Assembly: GCA_023614405.1 (NCBI GenBank)
Contig: CM042694.1
Coordinates: 88,271,285-88,335,284, forward strand
DNA: 64,000 nucleotides
Source of the DNA: Avena insularis
Taxonomy: Eukaryota > Streptophyta > Magnoliopsida > Poales > Poaceae
Reading direction: 5' to 3'
Shown here: piece after piece, positions 24,055 through 35,114 of the stretch
Layout: each line of letters starts with the position of its first letter
Position numbering within the stretch: the first letter of the stretch is position 1
Made by a program: the position numbers and the translations under genes
The notes under the pieces: model-generated
Told to the model about the DNA's origin: nothing
What the model saw: the letters and a program-made list of their open reading frames with translations, nothing else
The model's database searches: none

Positions 24055-24439
24055 ATAAATCCATGAGTGGTTCAGGTCTCTCCTTAATCTTCCTACATGA
24101 TCCCCATTGAGGTACCTTAATAGCTGCACAAAAATCATCAAGAGAAAGGTTGACAGCAATATTGTAAATTTTGTAAAGGACCATGGGGTTAGGCAAAGAG
24201 TGACTAAATTGGAAATCCTGCACCACAGACATGGTTAGCTTCACAAATTGACAAGGTTCATCTTCCAAAAAGTGCTCTAACCCTGCATTAGAAACCAAAG
24301 TGTGGAAATCTTGTAAAATTCCTGCAGCTCTCATGAACTCAGAGCATGGATAAATGGAGGGAAAAACTTCTTCCTCCCGGTGGACCTTCATGACCTCAGG
24401 TACCCAAAGCTCATGTTGGTTTAGGTGGTGTTCACTCAT

Positions 24440-25288
24440 CTTCTATTCTGAAATTTAAACACCTATCAAACAAGTGATTGCAAAGTAAATATAATGAAGG
24501 ATTCTACTCATAGGGACTTGCAAGAAGCCTAAACATGCATCCAAACTATATCTCTAAGCATCAAACAAGCTTACAAGCTCTCATAACTAGTCACCTACAG
24601 CAGCAAAATACTCAACATATAATCCACTAAACACAAATCTACTTGGACAAGGGGAGGAGTCACATACCAGGGAACAAATGCTCCAAATTTCAGCAAGAAA
24701 GATGGGCTAAGCAAGGAGATCGAAAAAATCGAGAGCAAGCACAGCAAGAACGCGATTTTGAGCTATGAACTCGAGCTTACTCGGGAGAGAGAAGAAAGTG
24801 ACAGGTGAGAGAGTTAGTAGGGGGCCAGGGGTGGCCCACACCAGGGCATGGCGCCACCCAAGGCTGGCCACGCCACCATGTGGTGTGCCTACCTAGTGGG
24901 CCCCCTGGTACCTCCCAGGTACTCCGCTGCCCCTTTTTTCACGTAAAAATTTAATATGAATTTTCTGGAATTTTTCGAGACACTTTATTTTTGGTCATTT
25001 TTCAGAAATAGGAGAATGATTTTTCTGATAGACAAATTTTTTTCTTTTGGAAACATGATGCAAGGACAAAACAAGGCTAGAACTACAGAAGTTCTAACAT
25101 GCAAGCAACTAACAACAAAAAGAAAACTAAACGAAAGCAAAAACTAAAATGCAAAGGATAGAAATAAACGGAGATAATCATAATGAAAACATTGTTTTGT
25201 TCAATGGAATCCTTTTGTTAACAAGGTTGATCAAGTCTTGCTACCAAAACAATTGCATATGAGACAAAACTTTGTATTCCACTAATGA
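24440..25288 (-). promoter_or_regulatory. E2 leader module before ORF2: U3-like block, CT-rich leader, intron-like interval
   Basis: Read on the minus strand: an AT-rich stretch with TTTTCTGGAATTTTTCGAG, a GC-rich block (about 24935-24815) with CACACCACATGGTGGC and GGTGTGGGCCACC words like those upstream of the LTR TATA box, a CT-rich stretch (about 24810-24780), then a donor-like GGTATGTGAC with GT at 24667-24666, and an acceptor-like AAATTTCAG with AG at 24449-24448, eight bases before the ORF2 ATG. The interval is 220 nt. E1 has the same order with a 221-nt interval. No protein is encoded. A promoter and spliced leader for ORF2 are inferred. Confidence 0.5.
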
Positions 25289-27964
25289 TTATGTTACCTC
25301 AACCTTGATAGCAATGGTCCCAATCATAATAGTTTCAAATTTTTCTCTTGGTATGGGACAATATATTTCTCCAACCTGAATGCCTTCAACATGTTCAATT
25401 GAATTCAAACCATAAGTCCTTTCAATCTTCTTGGGGAAATAGACAGTATGTTCCTTGTCATTAACATTGAAGGTCACCTTTCCTTGATTACAATTAATAA
25501 CAGCTCCTGCAGTATTAAGAAAAGGTCTCCCAACAATAATAGACATATTATCATCTTCGGGCATTTCAAGCACAACAAAATTAGTCAATATCAAGCAATT
25601 GTGAGCCACCTGAACAGGTACATCTTCACATATACCCACAGGAATGGTGGTATATGTATCAGCCATTTGCAAAGATATATCAGTTGGTATTGATTTTTCA
25701 AGTTGAAGCCTCTTATAGAGAGAGAAAGGCATAACACTAACTCCAGCTCCCAAATCACACAAAGCAGTTCTAACATAACTGTTCTTAATAGAGCAAGGGA
25801 TAGTTGGAATCCCTGGGTCTCCAAGTTTCTTAGGAACCTTACCATTGAAGGAATAATTAGCAAGCAAAGTAGAAATTTCTTCATTAGGGATATTCCTTTT
25901 ATTCGACACAATGTCCTTCATATACTTTGAGTAAGGAGGCAATTCAATAGCATCAGTCAAAGGAATTTGCAAGAATAAAGGCTTCATCCACTCACAAAAC
26001 TTATTATAGTGTTCATCTTCCTTTGACTTGTGTTTCTTATCAGGGAAAGGCATAGGTTTTTGGACCCAAGGTTCTCTTTCACTACCATGTTTCTTAGCAA
26101 TAAAATCTTCTTTGGTCTATTTAGTATTCTTAGTGTGGTTTTCAGGTTCTTCTTCAACTTTTTCTTCATTAGGAACAACATTTTCTTCATTACCACTTTC
26201 AGTTTCAGCATCAGAGATAGATATACTATTAGGATCTATAGCAGGTTCAGAGGGTTCTACAACATTTTTATGTTTCTCTTTCCTTTTCTTACGAGTAGAA
26301 ACACTATTTTCAGCTTGTTGAGAATCCTGCTCAATTCTTTTGGGATGCCCCTCAGGATATAGAGGATCCTAGGTAGCAGCACCACTTCTAGTTCTAATTT
26401 CATAAGCATGTTTTTCTTTAGCAGCATTAACTAGCAAGTCGTTTTGCACTTTAACGAGTTGATCTATTTGAGTTTGAACCATTTGAAAGTGTTTAACAAT
26501 CATTTTAACATCATTAGAGGTTCTTTCCACAATATCTTTCAACTCAACAATAGCTCTAGTGTTTTCCATTAGATGATTTTGCACCCTTTTATTAAAGTTA
26601 TCTTGCTTAACAATAAAGATATCAAATTATTCTAAGCATTGATCAGGAGGTTTAGAGTAAGGGATTTCACCTTCATCAAAGTGTTGGAGAGAGTGTACCT
26701 CAATAGTGGATGAGTAGGGAATAGGCTTACATAATTCTTCTATAGGAGGTAAATTCTTGACATCGGCAGCTGTAATTCCCTTCTCCTTAAGACATTTCTT
26801 AGCTTCCTTCATCACTTCATCATTTAATTCAATAACTCCTCTCTTCTTTGATGTTGGAATAGGCACAAGAATAGATGGTTCAGGTACAATTACTTCAGCT
26901 ATAGCTTGTTTAGGAGGAGTCCAATCTTCATAATTCTTACTTATTTTAGCCATTAATTCCTCAGCTTCCTTAGGAGTCCTATTCCTGAAAACACAATCAG
27001 CACAACTATCTAGGTATGTCCTAGATTCTTTGGTTAGTCCATTATAAAATATATCAAGAAGCTCATTCTTAGGTAATGGACTTCCAGCTTGTGTATGAAT
27101 CAAAGCACAAAACCTTGCCCAAGATTCTGGCAATACCTCTTTTTCTCCCTGTTTAAAATCAAAAAGTTCCTGCAAAATAGCATGTCTAGCACTGGGAGGA
27201 AAATATTTCTGCAGGAAAGTACTAATAAAGCACTCAGGGCTATCAATAGATCCAGGAGGTAAATTAATAAACCAAGTTTTAGCTTCTCCTTTCAGTGAAA
27301 AGGGAAAAATCTTAGCAACAAAGTAAGTACGCATCTTAATATCATCAGAAAACAAGCCAGTCATGGTAGAAAGTTCATTCATATGTGCTACCGCACTTTC
27401 ATTCTTAGTCCCACAAAAAGGTTCTTTCTCGATAATAGCTATGTAAGATAGATCGAGAGAGAAACCATAATCTTCATCTATAATGTTTATGGGAGAAGCA
27501 ACAAACTTAGCTGTAGGAGATAATTTGGGTCTAATAGTGCGCCTCTCAAGGAGACTCTTAGCAGCGCTCCTATCTTGGGTGTTCTTACATTCTTTAATAA
27601 ATTCATCAGTCATCTCAACATAACCATCTTCAATATCATAACTCTCACTAGACGCAGGTGAGCTAACAGGTGTGGTAGTGTCTTCATTAGGAGTTTCGGT
27701 ATTTCCAGCTATAGTTCTAGCAATTGTAGCATCTAGGAAAGGACCTAATGAACCACTCTTATCAAGCACAGTAGAAGCAGCATCATAAGCATCAGAAGTT
27801 TCACATTGAGCAGTAGTAGCAGTGTGTGTAGCATGTGTATGTGGTGGTGTAAGGAACTTACTCATAACAGACGGTGAATCAAGAGCAGCAGAGGTGTTTA
27901 GAACCGTACCTCTTCTTGTTGTGGATGGTAAAATAGGAACCTTGCCATCACGAGACTTACCCAT
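25289..27964 (-). pseudogene. E2 gag-protease polyprotein (Athila-like), three in-frame stops
   Basis: A single 891-codon frame opens with MGKSRDGKVPILPSTTRRG, 90 bp after the LTR. The capsid-like Retrotrans_gag segment includes KIFPFSLKGEAKTWF, NLPPGSIDS, LQKYFPPSARHAIL and ELFDFKQGEKE. A Lys/Glu-rich linker follows, then an aspartic protease with TALCDLGAGVSVMPFSLY (D-L-G active site) and IVGRPFLNTAGAVIN. It ends TIAIKVEVT. Stops at 26627-26629 (TAA for Glu), 26369-26371 (TAG for Gln) and 26117-26119 (TAG for Tyr) are the only breaks. Comparison with E1 and E3 shows the ancestral residues. No zinc knuckle and no RT follow. Confidence 0.88.
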
Positions 27965-28029
27965 GATGGATGGATAACAGTGAACAATAGAGAATCCAAG
28001 TGAGCTTGATAAATAAAGCTATGCTCCCC

Positions 28030-28047
28030 AGCAACGGTGCTAGAAAA
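28030..28047 (-). other. E2 primer binding site, tRNA-Asp type
   Basis: Minus strand reads TAGCACCGTTGCTGGGGA, three changes from TGGCGCCGTTGCCGGGGA, the complement of the plant tRNA-Asp 3' end. It lies a few bases inside the LTR end. All three changes are C/T or G/A. Confidence 0.75.
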
Positions 28048-28053
28048 TAGTCT

Positions 28054-29442
28054 TGATGACCGACAAGTATAGGGGGTGTATCATAGTATTTTCGAGGGAA
28101 GTGAAACCCAATTTATTGATTCGACACAAGGGGAGCCAAAGAATATTTATCAGCCTTAACAACTGAGTTGTCAATTCAGCTGCACCTGGAAACAATCTTG
28201 CTCACAACAGTTTATCAGTAGCAATAGTTTTTTAGTAGGAATAGTAAAGTAACAGCAGTAGTAAACCAAAGACAGTAGTAACAAAAGCAGTAAATAGTGG
28301 GATTCGAGTGCGGTATGCATAGGGATGGATGGACGGGCATTGCATGGACAAGACAATTCACATAGCAACCAGAACATAGGGCAATTGCAAATAAATAAGA
28401 TAAATCATCCAAGTACTAGACAATCCTAGGCATGTGTTCCATATATAGTCATACGTGCTCGAATGAGAACCTGCACAACATCTTTTGTCCTGCCAGCCTG
28501 TTGGCAGCGGGGCCTCTAGGGAACTGCTGGCAATTAAGGTGCTCCTTTTAATAGAGCACCGGAGCAAAGCATTAACACTTTGTGAACACATGTGATCCTC
28601 ACATCAAAGCCATTCCCTTCCGGTTATCTCGATTTCTGTCACTTCGGGGCCATAGGTTCCGGACAACAATGTGTGTATACAACTTGTAGATAAGACCAAA
28701 AATAATACTATCATAATGAATCAATAACATGTTCAGATCTGAAATCATGGCACTCAGGCCCTAGTGACAAGCATTAAGCACAACAAGTCGCAACAAAGTC
28801 ATAAAGCACTAATAAAAGATACTAGGCACCATGCCCTAACAATCTGATGCCATTACATGAACGATCTCATCCAATCCCTACCATCCCCATAGCCTACAGC
28901 GGGGGATTACTGACTCATAGATGGGGGGAACATGGATGGTCGATGGAGAAGCGATGGTGATGATGATGGCGATGATCTCCTCCACTTCCCCGTCCCGGCA
29001 GGGTGCCAGAACGGAGTTTCTGGTGCTGTTTCGTGGAATCTGGTGGTGGCAGCAGAGCGGAACCACTTCTGGAAAAACGTCAAACCCCCCGAAGTTTTTA
29101 GGTCAGAAGGCTCCTTATAGGCGAAGAGAGAGGCCGAGGGGGTGCCTGGGGGGCCCACACCACCCCCTGGCGCGGCCTGGCTCGGCTCAGCGCCACTGTG
29201 GTGTGGCCACCCTAGCTCTTCTCCGCCTCAGATTCTCGCTCTGAGTCTTTGGGTGAAATAGCATTTTTGGCATATTTTCCGGGATTTTTCCTGATAGTCG
29301 ATTTTCTGCACAAAAAGTAGACACCAAGGCAATTCTGCTAAAAATAGCGTAAGTCCGCATTAGTTGCATCCAAATCACACAAGTATAGAGGAGAAACAAT
29401 AGCAAAAGTGTTCGGGAAAGTAGATATGTTTTGGACATATCA
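28054..29442 (-). repeat. E2 5' LTR
   Basis: 1389-bp type A LTR. Plus strand starts TGATGACCGACAAGTATAGG and ends GGACATATCA. Minus-strand TATAAGG is at about 29114-29119. It supplies the promoter of E2. Confidence 0.9.
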
Positions 29443-29701
29443 ACAAGCACATTACACTAAGAATGACAATTATGCTCTCAAGAAAGTGCTCATAGAATGT
29501 GTGGAGACTCAACAAGGAAATGAAAAGGTTTTGAATAGTTTGAAAGGCTTCCAAATGCTGAAAGTATGGTACTCATTAGCTTTGAGCTCTCATTGCCCCT
29601 ATCATAAGCATCTTTAAATGGTTAAGGTTAAAGTGACACAACTAAGAGGATATGCTTGACAAGTTATAAGCTAAAATCCCATGCCCCTTACTTACGAGTA
29701 C

Positions 29702-31788
29702 CGGGTGATCACATACGCTTATTATGCAACGTGTTGATGACCCACAAGTATAGGGGGTGTATCACAGTATTTTTGAGGGAAGTGAAACCCAATTTCTTGA
29801 TTCGACACAAGGGGAGTCAAAGAATATTTATAAGCCTTAACAAATGAGTTGTCAATTCAGCTGCACCTGGAAACAATCTTGCTCACAGCAGTTTATCAGT
29901 AGCAACAGTTTTGTAGTAGCAATAGTAAACTAATAGTAGTAGTAAAGTAAGGATAGTATTAAGAATTGCAGTAAATAGTAGGATTAAAGCGCGGTAGGCA
30001 TAGGGATGGATGGCGGGCGTTGCATGGACAAGACAATTCACATGGCAATCAAGACGTAGGGCATTTGCAGATAAATATGATAAAGCATCCAAGTACTAAA
30101 TAATCATAGGCATGTGTTGCATATATAGTCATACGTGCCCGCAATGAGAACTTGCACAACATCTTTTGTCCTGCTAGCCCGTTTGCACCGGGGCCTCAAG
30201 GGAACTACTGGCAATTAAGGTGCTCCTTTTAATAGAGCACCGGAGCAAAGCATTAACACTCTGTGAACACATGTGATCCTCACATCGAAGCCATTCCCTC
30301 CGGTTATCCCGATTTCTGTCACTTCGGGGCCTTTGGTTTCGGACAGCGACGTGTGTATACAAGTTGCAGGTAAGACCTAAACAATACTATCATAATGAAT
30401 CAATAACATGTTCAGATCTGAAATCATGGCACTTGGGCCCTAGTGACAAGCATTAAGCATAACAAGTTGCAACAAAGTCAAAAAGCACTAATAGTAGATA
30501 CTAGGCACCATGCCCTAACCAGCCGATGCCATTATATGAACGATCTCATCCAATCCCTACCATCCCCATAGACTACAGTGGGGGATTACTCACTCATAGA
30601 TGGGGGAAACATGGGTGGTCGATGGAGAAGCGATGGTGATGATGATGGCGATGATCTCCTCCAATTCCCCATCCCGACAGGGTGCCAGAATGGAGTTTCT
30701 GGTTCTGAATCGCGGAATCTGGTGGTGGCGGCGGAGCGGAACTCTTTCTGGAAAAACGTCGAACCCCCCTTGGTTTTTAGGTCAAGAGGCAACTTATAGG
30801 CGAAGAGGGAGGCCGAGGGGGCAGCCGAGTCGGCCACACCACCCCCAGGCTTGGCCTGGCCTGGCCCGCGCGACCAGGTGGTGTGGGCCCCTCGTGGCCC
30901 TACTCCGTCTTGTCTTCTGGGCTCCATGAATCTTCTGGTGAAATAGGACTTTTGGCATATTTTCCGGGATTTTTCCTGATAGTTGATTTTCTGCACAAAA
31001 ACTAGACACCAAGGTAATTCTGCTGAAAACAGCGTCAGTCCGTGTTAGTTGTATCCAAATCACACAAGTTTAGAGGAAAAACAATTGTAAAAGTGTTCGG
31101 GAAAGTAGATACGTTTTGGACGTATCAACTCCCCCAATCTTAGCTTATTGCTTGTCCTCAAGCAATTCAGTTGAAAATTGAGTGCGATAAAAGAAACTTT
31201 CACGAACACATTTGCTTCATAAGATGTATATATTCTCAGCATATCATCATCTACTCAGGGAATTCATAAAAAGGAGTATGCAACTAAGTTTACTTAATAG
31301 TCAATGCAAGCTATGAAGAGATCCCAACTCAAAAATAATAAGTAGCATGAAACATAAACATAAGCAACATTACAATGCTCATAACAAGGTATGATAGAGT
31401 GGTATCTCGCTTGCCTTTGATTGTAGAGCATAAGTGCCAAGGCACCTCTGAAATTCAAGTGAAGACTAGAAGTAAAGATGTCAAGGATACAAGCATCAAA
31501 GTCATAACACAATTAATCAAGTTTTGAGACAAGCACATTACACTAAGAATGACAATTATGCTCTCAAGAAAGTGCTCATAGAATGTGTGGAGACTCAACA
31601 AGGAAATGAAAAGGTTTTGAATAGTTTGAAAGGCTTCCAAATGCTGAAAGTATGGTACTCATTAGCTTCGAGCTCTCATTGCCCTATCATAAGCATCTTT
31701 AAATGGTTAAGGTTAAAGTGACACAACTAAGAGGATATGCTTGACAAGTTATAAGCTAAAATCTCATGCCCCTTACTTACGAGTACCG
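29702..31788. repeat. Second copy of the E1/T tandem duplication
   Basis: The junction at 29701/29702 passes from E1 internal sequence (ACGAGTACCG) straight into 33 bp of element T flank (CGGGTGATCACATACGC..), then an E1 LTR at 29735-31127 (1393 bp, same length as the first) and E1 internal sequence to the equivalent ACGAGTACCG at 31788. Only CG is shared at the junction, so this was an illegitimate tandem duplication of about 2.1 kb, not a new insertion. Confidence 0.88.
29735..31127 (-). repeat. E1 3' LTR (inner, duplicated copy)
   Basis: Starts TGATGACCCACAAGTATAGG and ends GGACGTATCA, followed by the PPT (minus AGATTGGGGGAGT). The target-site-like CGTGT before it is copied T flank rather than a second insertion scar. 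Confidence 0.9.
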
Positions 31789-33339
31789 AACCTCATGCTA
31801 CTCAACTTCAGTCACAAGTAAGCTCTTGTCATTGTAAGTACATATGTATCATAGAGAACCGCCAACGGGGTACCCCTTGCACCTGATACATGAGCTATCC
31901 CATGATCAAAATGACAAGGCAAGTAGACAATGAGCATCTCAACGATCTTTTTATTTGCTATTTGCATAGGTTTTTATTGAGGATGCTTCATAGAGTGCTC
32001 ATTATGGTTATGCTGCAAGTTTCCACCATGATTAGGCATGGCTTAGGCTAGCGGCCCAGGCGTTTCTCTAACACACATACAAACTCCATGATCTTACAAG
32101 TTCCCCTTTTATTTCACACCGCCGGGATCCATAAGCAAAAGAATCATGATATCAACGAGGAAGTACCAGTGCAATGTTGAAAGCGATCCCCATGATACAT
32201 GGTTCTGCTAACTTCAACTTATAAAGCGCAAGCATATACGCAACAAAGATGGACGCAATGGTTCAATATTATTAAGTGCAAGAAGATAAAGTGTGACATC
32301 AAGTTCGTGAGAGCTTTACTAACTAACTTTCTCATAACAAGCAAACAGTTTATTCGGAAGAAAACAAGGCATACTAAATATGCACGGAATAGCAAATAAT
32401 GCTAATAGGTAGGTATGGTGGACACTTTTGGCAATATTGGTTTTAGGGAGTTGGAAACACGAATAAAGCATTCTCAGTGCAAGTGAAGGCTAGCAATAGT
32501 AAGGGAATGACAAATGAGAGAGCAGTAATTGTCATAATCATGCTTGCAACAAAACAAGACTAATCATGGCATGAAAGCAATTCAAGACCCCTGAGGCCAA
32601 ATAGTTCATCGAGGCTTAACTGATTATTGATTCAGTCATATGCATGCCTAAGCATGTGCCAAGTCGATTCAAGTGAAACATTCAGAGGGAGATACCACAG
32701 TGTCATACCAAGTTATGAATAGAGCAATGCAAGCAAACATTCATATGACATGCTACAAACTATTAGCGAGCTGGAGCTAATCACAAGAAAGCAAGAACTA
32801 CTAAGCATCCATAAATAACATACACCCTACATGAATAGACTAAGCATGCCCACAATGATGAGTATATTTACAAAAATGAAAACAAATAGAGTTCGTTACC
32901 AGCCTCTAACCACACCTCAAGTTGTCATTAATCCTCATTATTGCCCTTCACTTGTGTGGCTTGAATAATAACATGAAACCAAATTCCACTGAGGACTGCT
33001 GAATCCTGCAACAAACTTCACGAAACCAATGAAGAACAACAAATATTTTTGGTGTTTTTAATTTTCAAAGGCAAGAACCAAAAGGAAAAACAAGCAAAGC
33101 AAAATCTTTTTGGGTTTTTCAAATAATTAAGACAAAGCAAAAAGGAAAAGGCAAACCAATGCAAAAGAAGAATAAGCAAACAAAGAGAAACAACGGAAAT
33201 ATTTTTGGTCTTTTTGTGTTTTAGAAAGCAAAAACAAAGAGAGAACGAAAACTAAAAAGAGAACGAAACATGAATATACAAAGTACCGATGAAACATGAT
33301 ATGGAGATGAGTGTGATGTCGATGTACCTCCCCCCAAGT
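31128..33339 (-). other. E1 3' non-coding region
   Basis: 2.2 kb without coding character, homologous to 12387-14593 of E2 and in part to B. It contains the PPT at its left end, GGGGTACCCC at 31867-31876, a CCATG/CATGG stem near 32026-32041, a T-rich zone (33000-33250 on the minus strand) and, at 33325-33339, the PPT-like CTTGGGGGGAGGTAC just after the ORF2 stop. Confidence 0.7.
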
Positions 33340-33701
33340 TTAGGCTCTTGGCCTAAATGGGTATCAATCAAAATACGTGTAAGGGTTCCAAGCAGGCGGG
33401 TCATTGTAAGAATGATCGTAGTTAGGCCCTTCGGAAGAAGAAGAATCTCCCCAATCATAGGTAGACTGCCGATAGAAGACTCCCCCTCATTCGAGGGCTG
33501 GACCAGATCATCTGTGACCTCCCTTCTAGTATCCTTCTCCTGTTGGGAGAGCTCTCCCAAGTACGTATCAAGCTCTTCCTCAGTGAGTGACCATCCTACC
33601 CTAGTATCAAGGTTAAACAAAACATGTGCAGGCAAGAGAACAAATCGCTCGGACTTACTCCTTCTCCAACCAACCTTGAGAAAGGTTATTTCATAAGACA
33701 A

Positions 33702-35114
33702 GGATGACCCACAAGTATAGGGGGTGTACCGTAGTATTTTCGAGGGAAGTGAAACCCAATTTATTGATTCGACACAAGGGGAGCCAAAGAATATTTATCA
33801 GCCTTAACAACTAAGTTGTCAATTCAGCTGCACCTGGAAATAATCTTGCTCACAGCAGTTTATCAGTAGCAACAGTTTTGTAGTAGGAATAGTAAAGTAA
33901 CAGCAGTAGTAAAGCAAAGACAGTAGTAACAAAAGCAGTAAACAGTGGGATTCGAGTGTGATAGGCATAGGGATGGATGGACGGGCGTTGCCTGGACAAT
34001 ACAATTCACATAGCAATTAGAACAAAGGGCAATTGCAGATAAATAAGATAAAGCATCCAAGTACTAGACAATCCTAGGCATGTGTTCCATATATAGTCAT
34101 ACGTGCTCGCAATGAGAACTTGCACAACATATTTTGTCCTGCCAGCCCGTTTGCAGCGGGGCCTCTAGGGAACTACTGGCAATTAAGATGCTCCTTTTAA
34201 TAGAGCACCGGAGCAAAGCATTAACACTCGAACACATGTGATCCTCACATCAAAGCAATTCCCTTCCGGTTATCCTGATTTCTGTCACTTCGGGGCCGTA
34301 GGTTCCGGACAACAAGTGTGTATACAACTTGCAGATAAGACCAAAAACAATACTATCATAATGAATAAATAACATGTTCAGATCTGAAATCATGGCACTC
34401 GGGCCCTAGTGACAAGCATTAAGCACAACAAGTCACAACAAAGTCATAAAGCACTAATAAAAGACACTAGGCACCATGAACTAACAATCTGATGCCATTA
34501 GATGAACGATCTCATCCAATCCCTACCATCCCCATATCCTATAGCGGGGGATTACTCACTCATAGATGGGGAAAACATGGATGGTCGATGGAGAAGCGAT
34601 GGTGATGATGGCGATGATCTCCTCCAATTCCCCGTCCCGGCAGGGTGCCAGAACGGAGTTTCTGGTGCTGTTTCATGGAATCTAGTGGTGGCGGCGGAGC
34701 AGAACTCCTTCTGGAAAAACGTCGAACCCCCCGAAGTTTTTAGGTCAGAAGGCTTCTTATAGGCGAAGAGGGAGACCGAGGGGGTGCCTGGGGCCACCAC
34801 ACTATGCCTTGGCGCGACCAGGACTAGCCCGCGCCTGGGGTGGTGTGGCCAGCCCTCCGCCTCGTATTCTGCTCGGAGTCTTCTGGAAAAATAGGCACTT
34901 TGGCTTTTGTCCCGTCCAATTCCGAGAATATTCATTTTCTGACTTTCCTGGAACCAAAAACAGCAGAAAACAGGCAGCTGGCACTGTGGCTCTTGTTAAT
35001 ATGTTAGTCCAAGAAATCATATGAAAAGTACTCCAAAGTGTGGAAAAAACACAAGAAAATGGATAAAACCAAGCATGGAACATCAAAAATTATAGATACA
35101 TTTGCAATGTATCA
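33702..35114 (-). repeat. E3 3' LTR, chimeric
   Basis: The plus start is GGATGACCCACAAG, with the first T changed to G. The part with R, U5 and TATA (minus CTTATAGG zone near 34757) is type A; the U3 end from about 34870 to 35114 is type B, ending TTTGCAATGTATCA. The switch lies in the GC-rich block around 34790-34870. Confidence 0.88.

Larger units (their letters stand above)
14594..24439 (-). pseudogene. E2 ORF2, unknown conserved protein, split by a Copia element
   Basis: The start ATG is at 24439 (MSEHHLNQHELWVPEV) and the likely stop is TAA at 14594-14596. Without the 8.7-kb Copia insertion it spans roughly 380 codons. The first part (VFPSIYPCSEFMRAAG, LMDL) ends at the insertion; the second part resumes near 15345 and includes LIAFRLAANREKGGICG, LVPHHLDLQFPIERLDL and EELDTYLGELSQQEQ, then a Y/S/P/H-rich tail (HGPSYDHSYQDPPAWNP). 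A CAG-to-TAG stop lies at 14753-14755. E1 encodes the same protein. It resembles the ORF-1/plant-transposon-protein type of extra ORF found in Athila elements, but I cannot name a function. No transmembrane segment or zinc knuckle stands out. An intron-like interval ends 8 bases before the ATG. Confidence 0.75.
11029..29442 (-). mobile_element. Element E2: Athila-like pol-less retrotransposon, TSD ACAAG
   Basis: ACAAG is present on both sides (11024-11028 and 29443-29447). Type A LTRs lie at 11029-12386 and 28054-29442. Without the Copia insertion its internal region is about 6.95 kb and holds, in minus order, PBS, an 891-codon gag-pro frame, a leader/intron-like module, ORF2 and a 2.2-kb 3' non-coding region. 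No pol domain is visible. It inserted after the E1 tandem duplication, because only one duplicate contains it. Confidence 0.9.

Noticed and set aside
26028..26362. Plus-strand Phe/Ser-rich frames resembling membrane proteins
   Set aside because: Antisense of the Lys/Glu-rich linker of gag-pro; the same shadow appears in E1 and E3.
29735..31127. A separate solo LTR inserted into E1
   Set aside because: It carries 33 bp of element T flank and matching E1 internal sequence on the other side, so it is a tandem duplicate of the E1 end.
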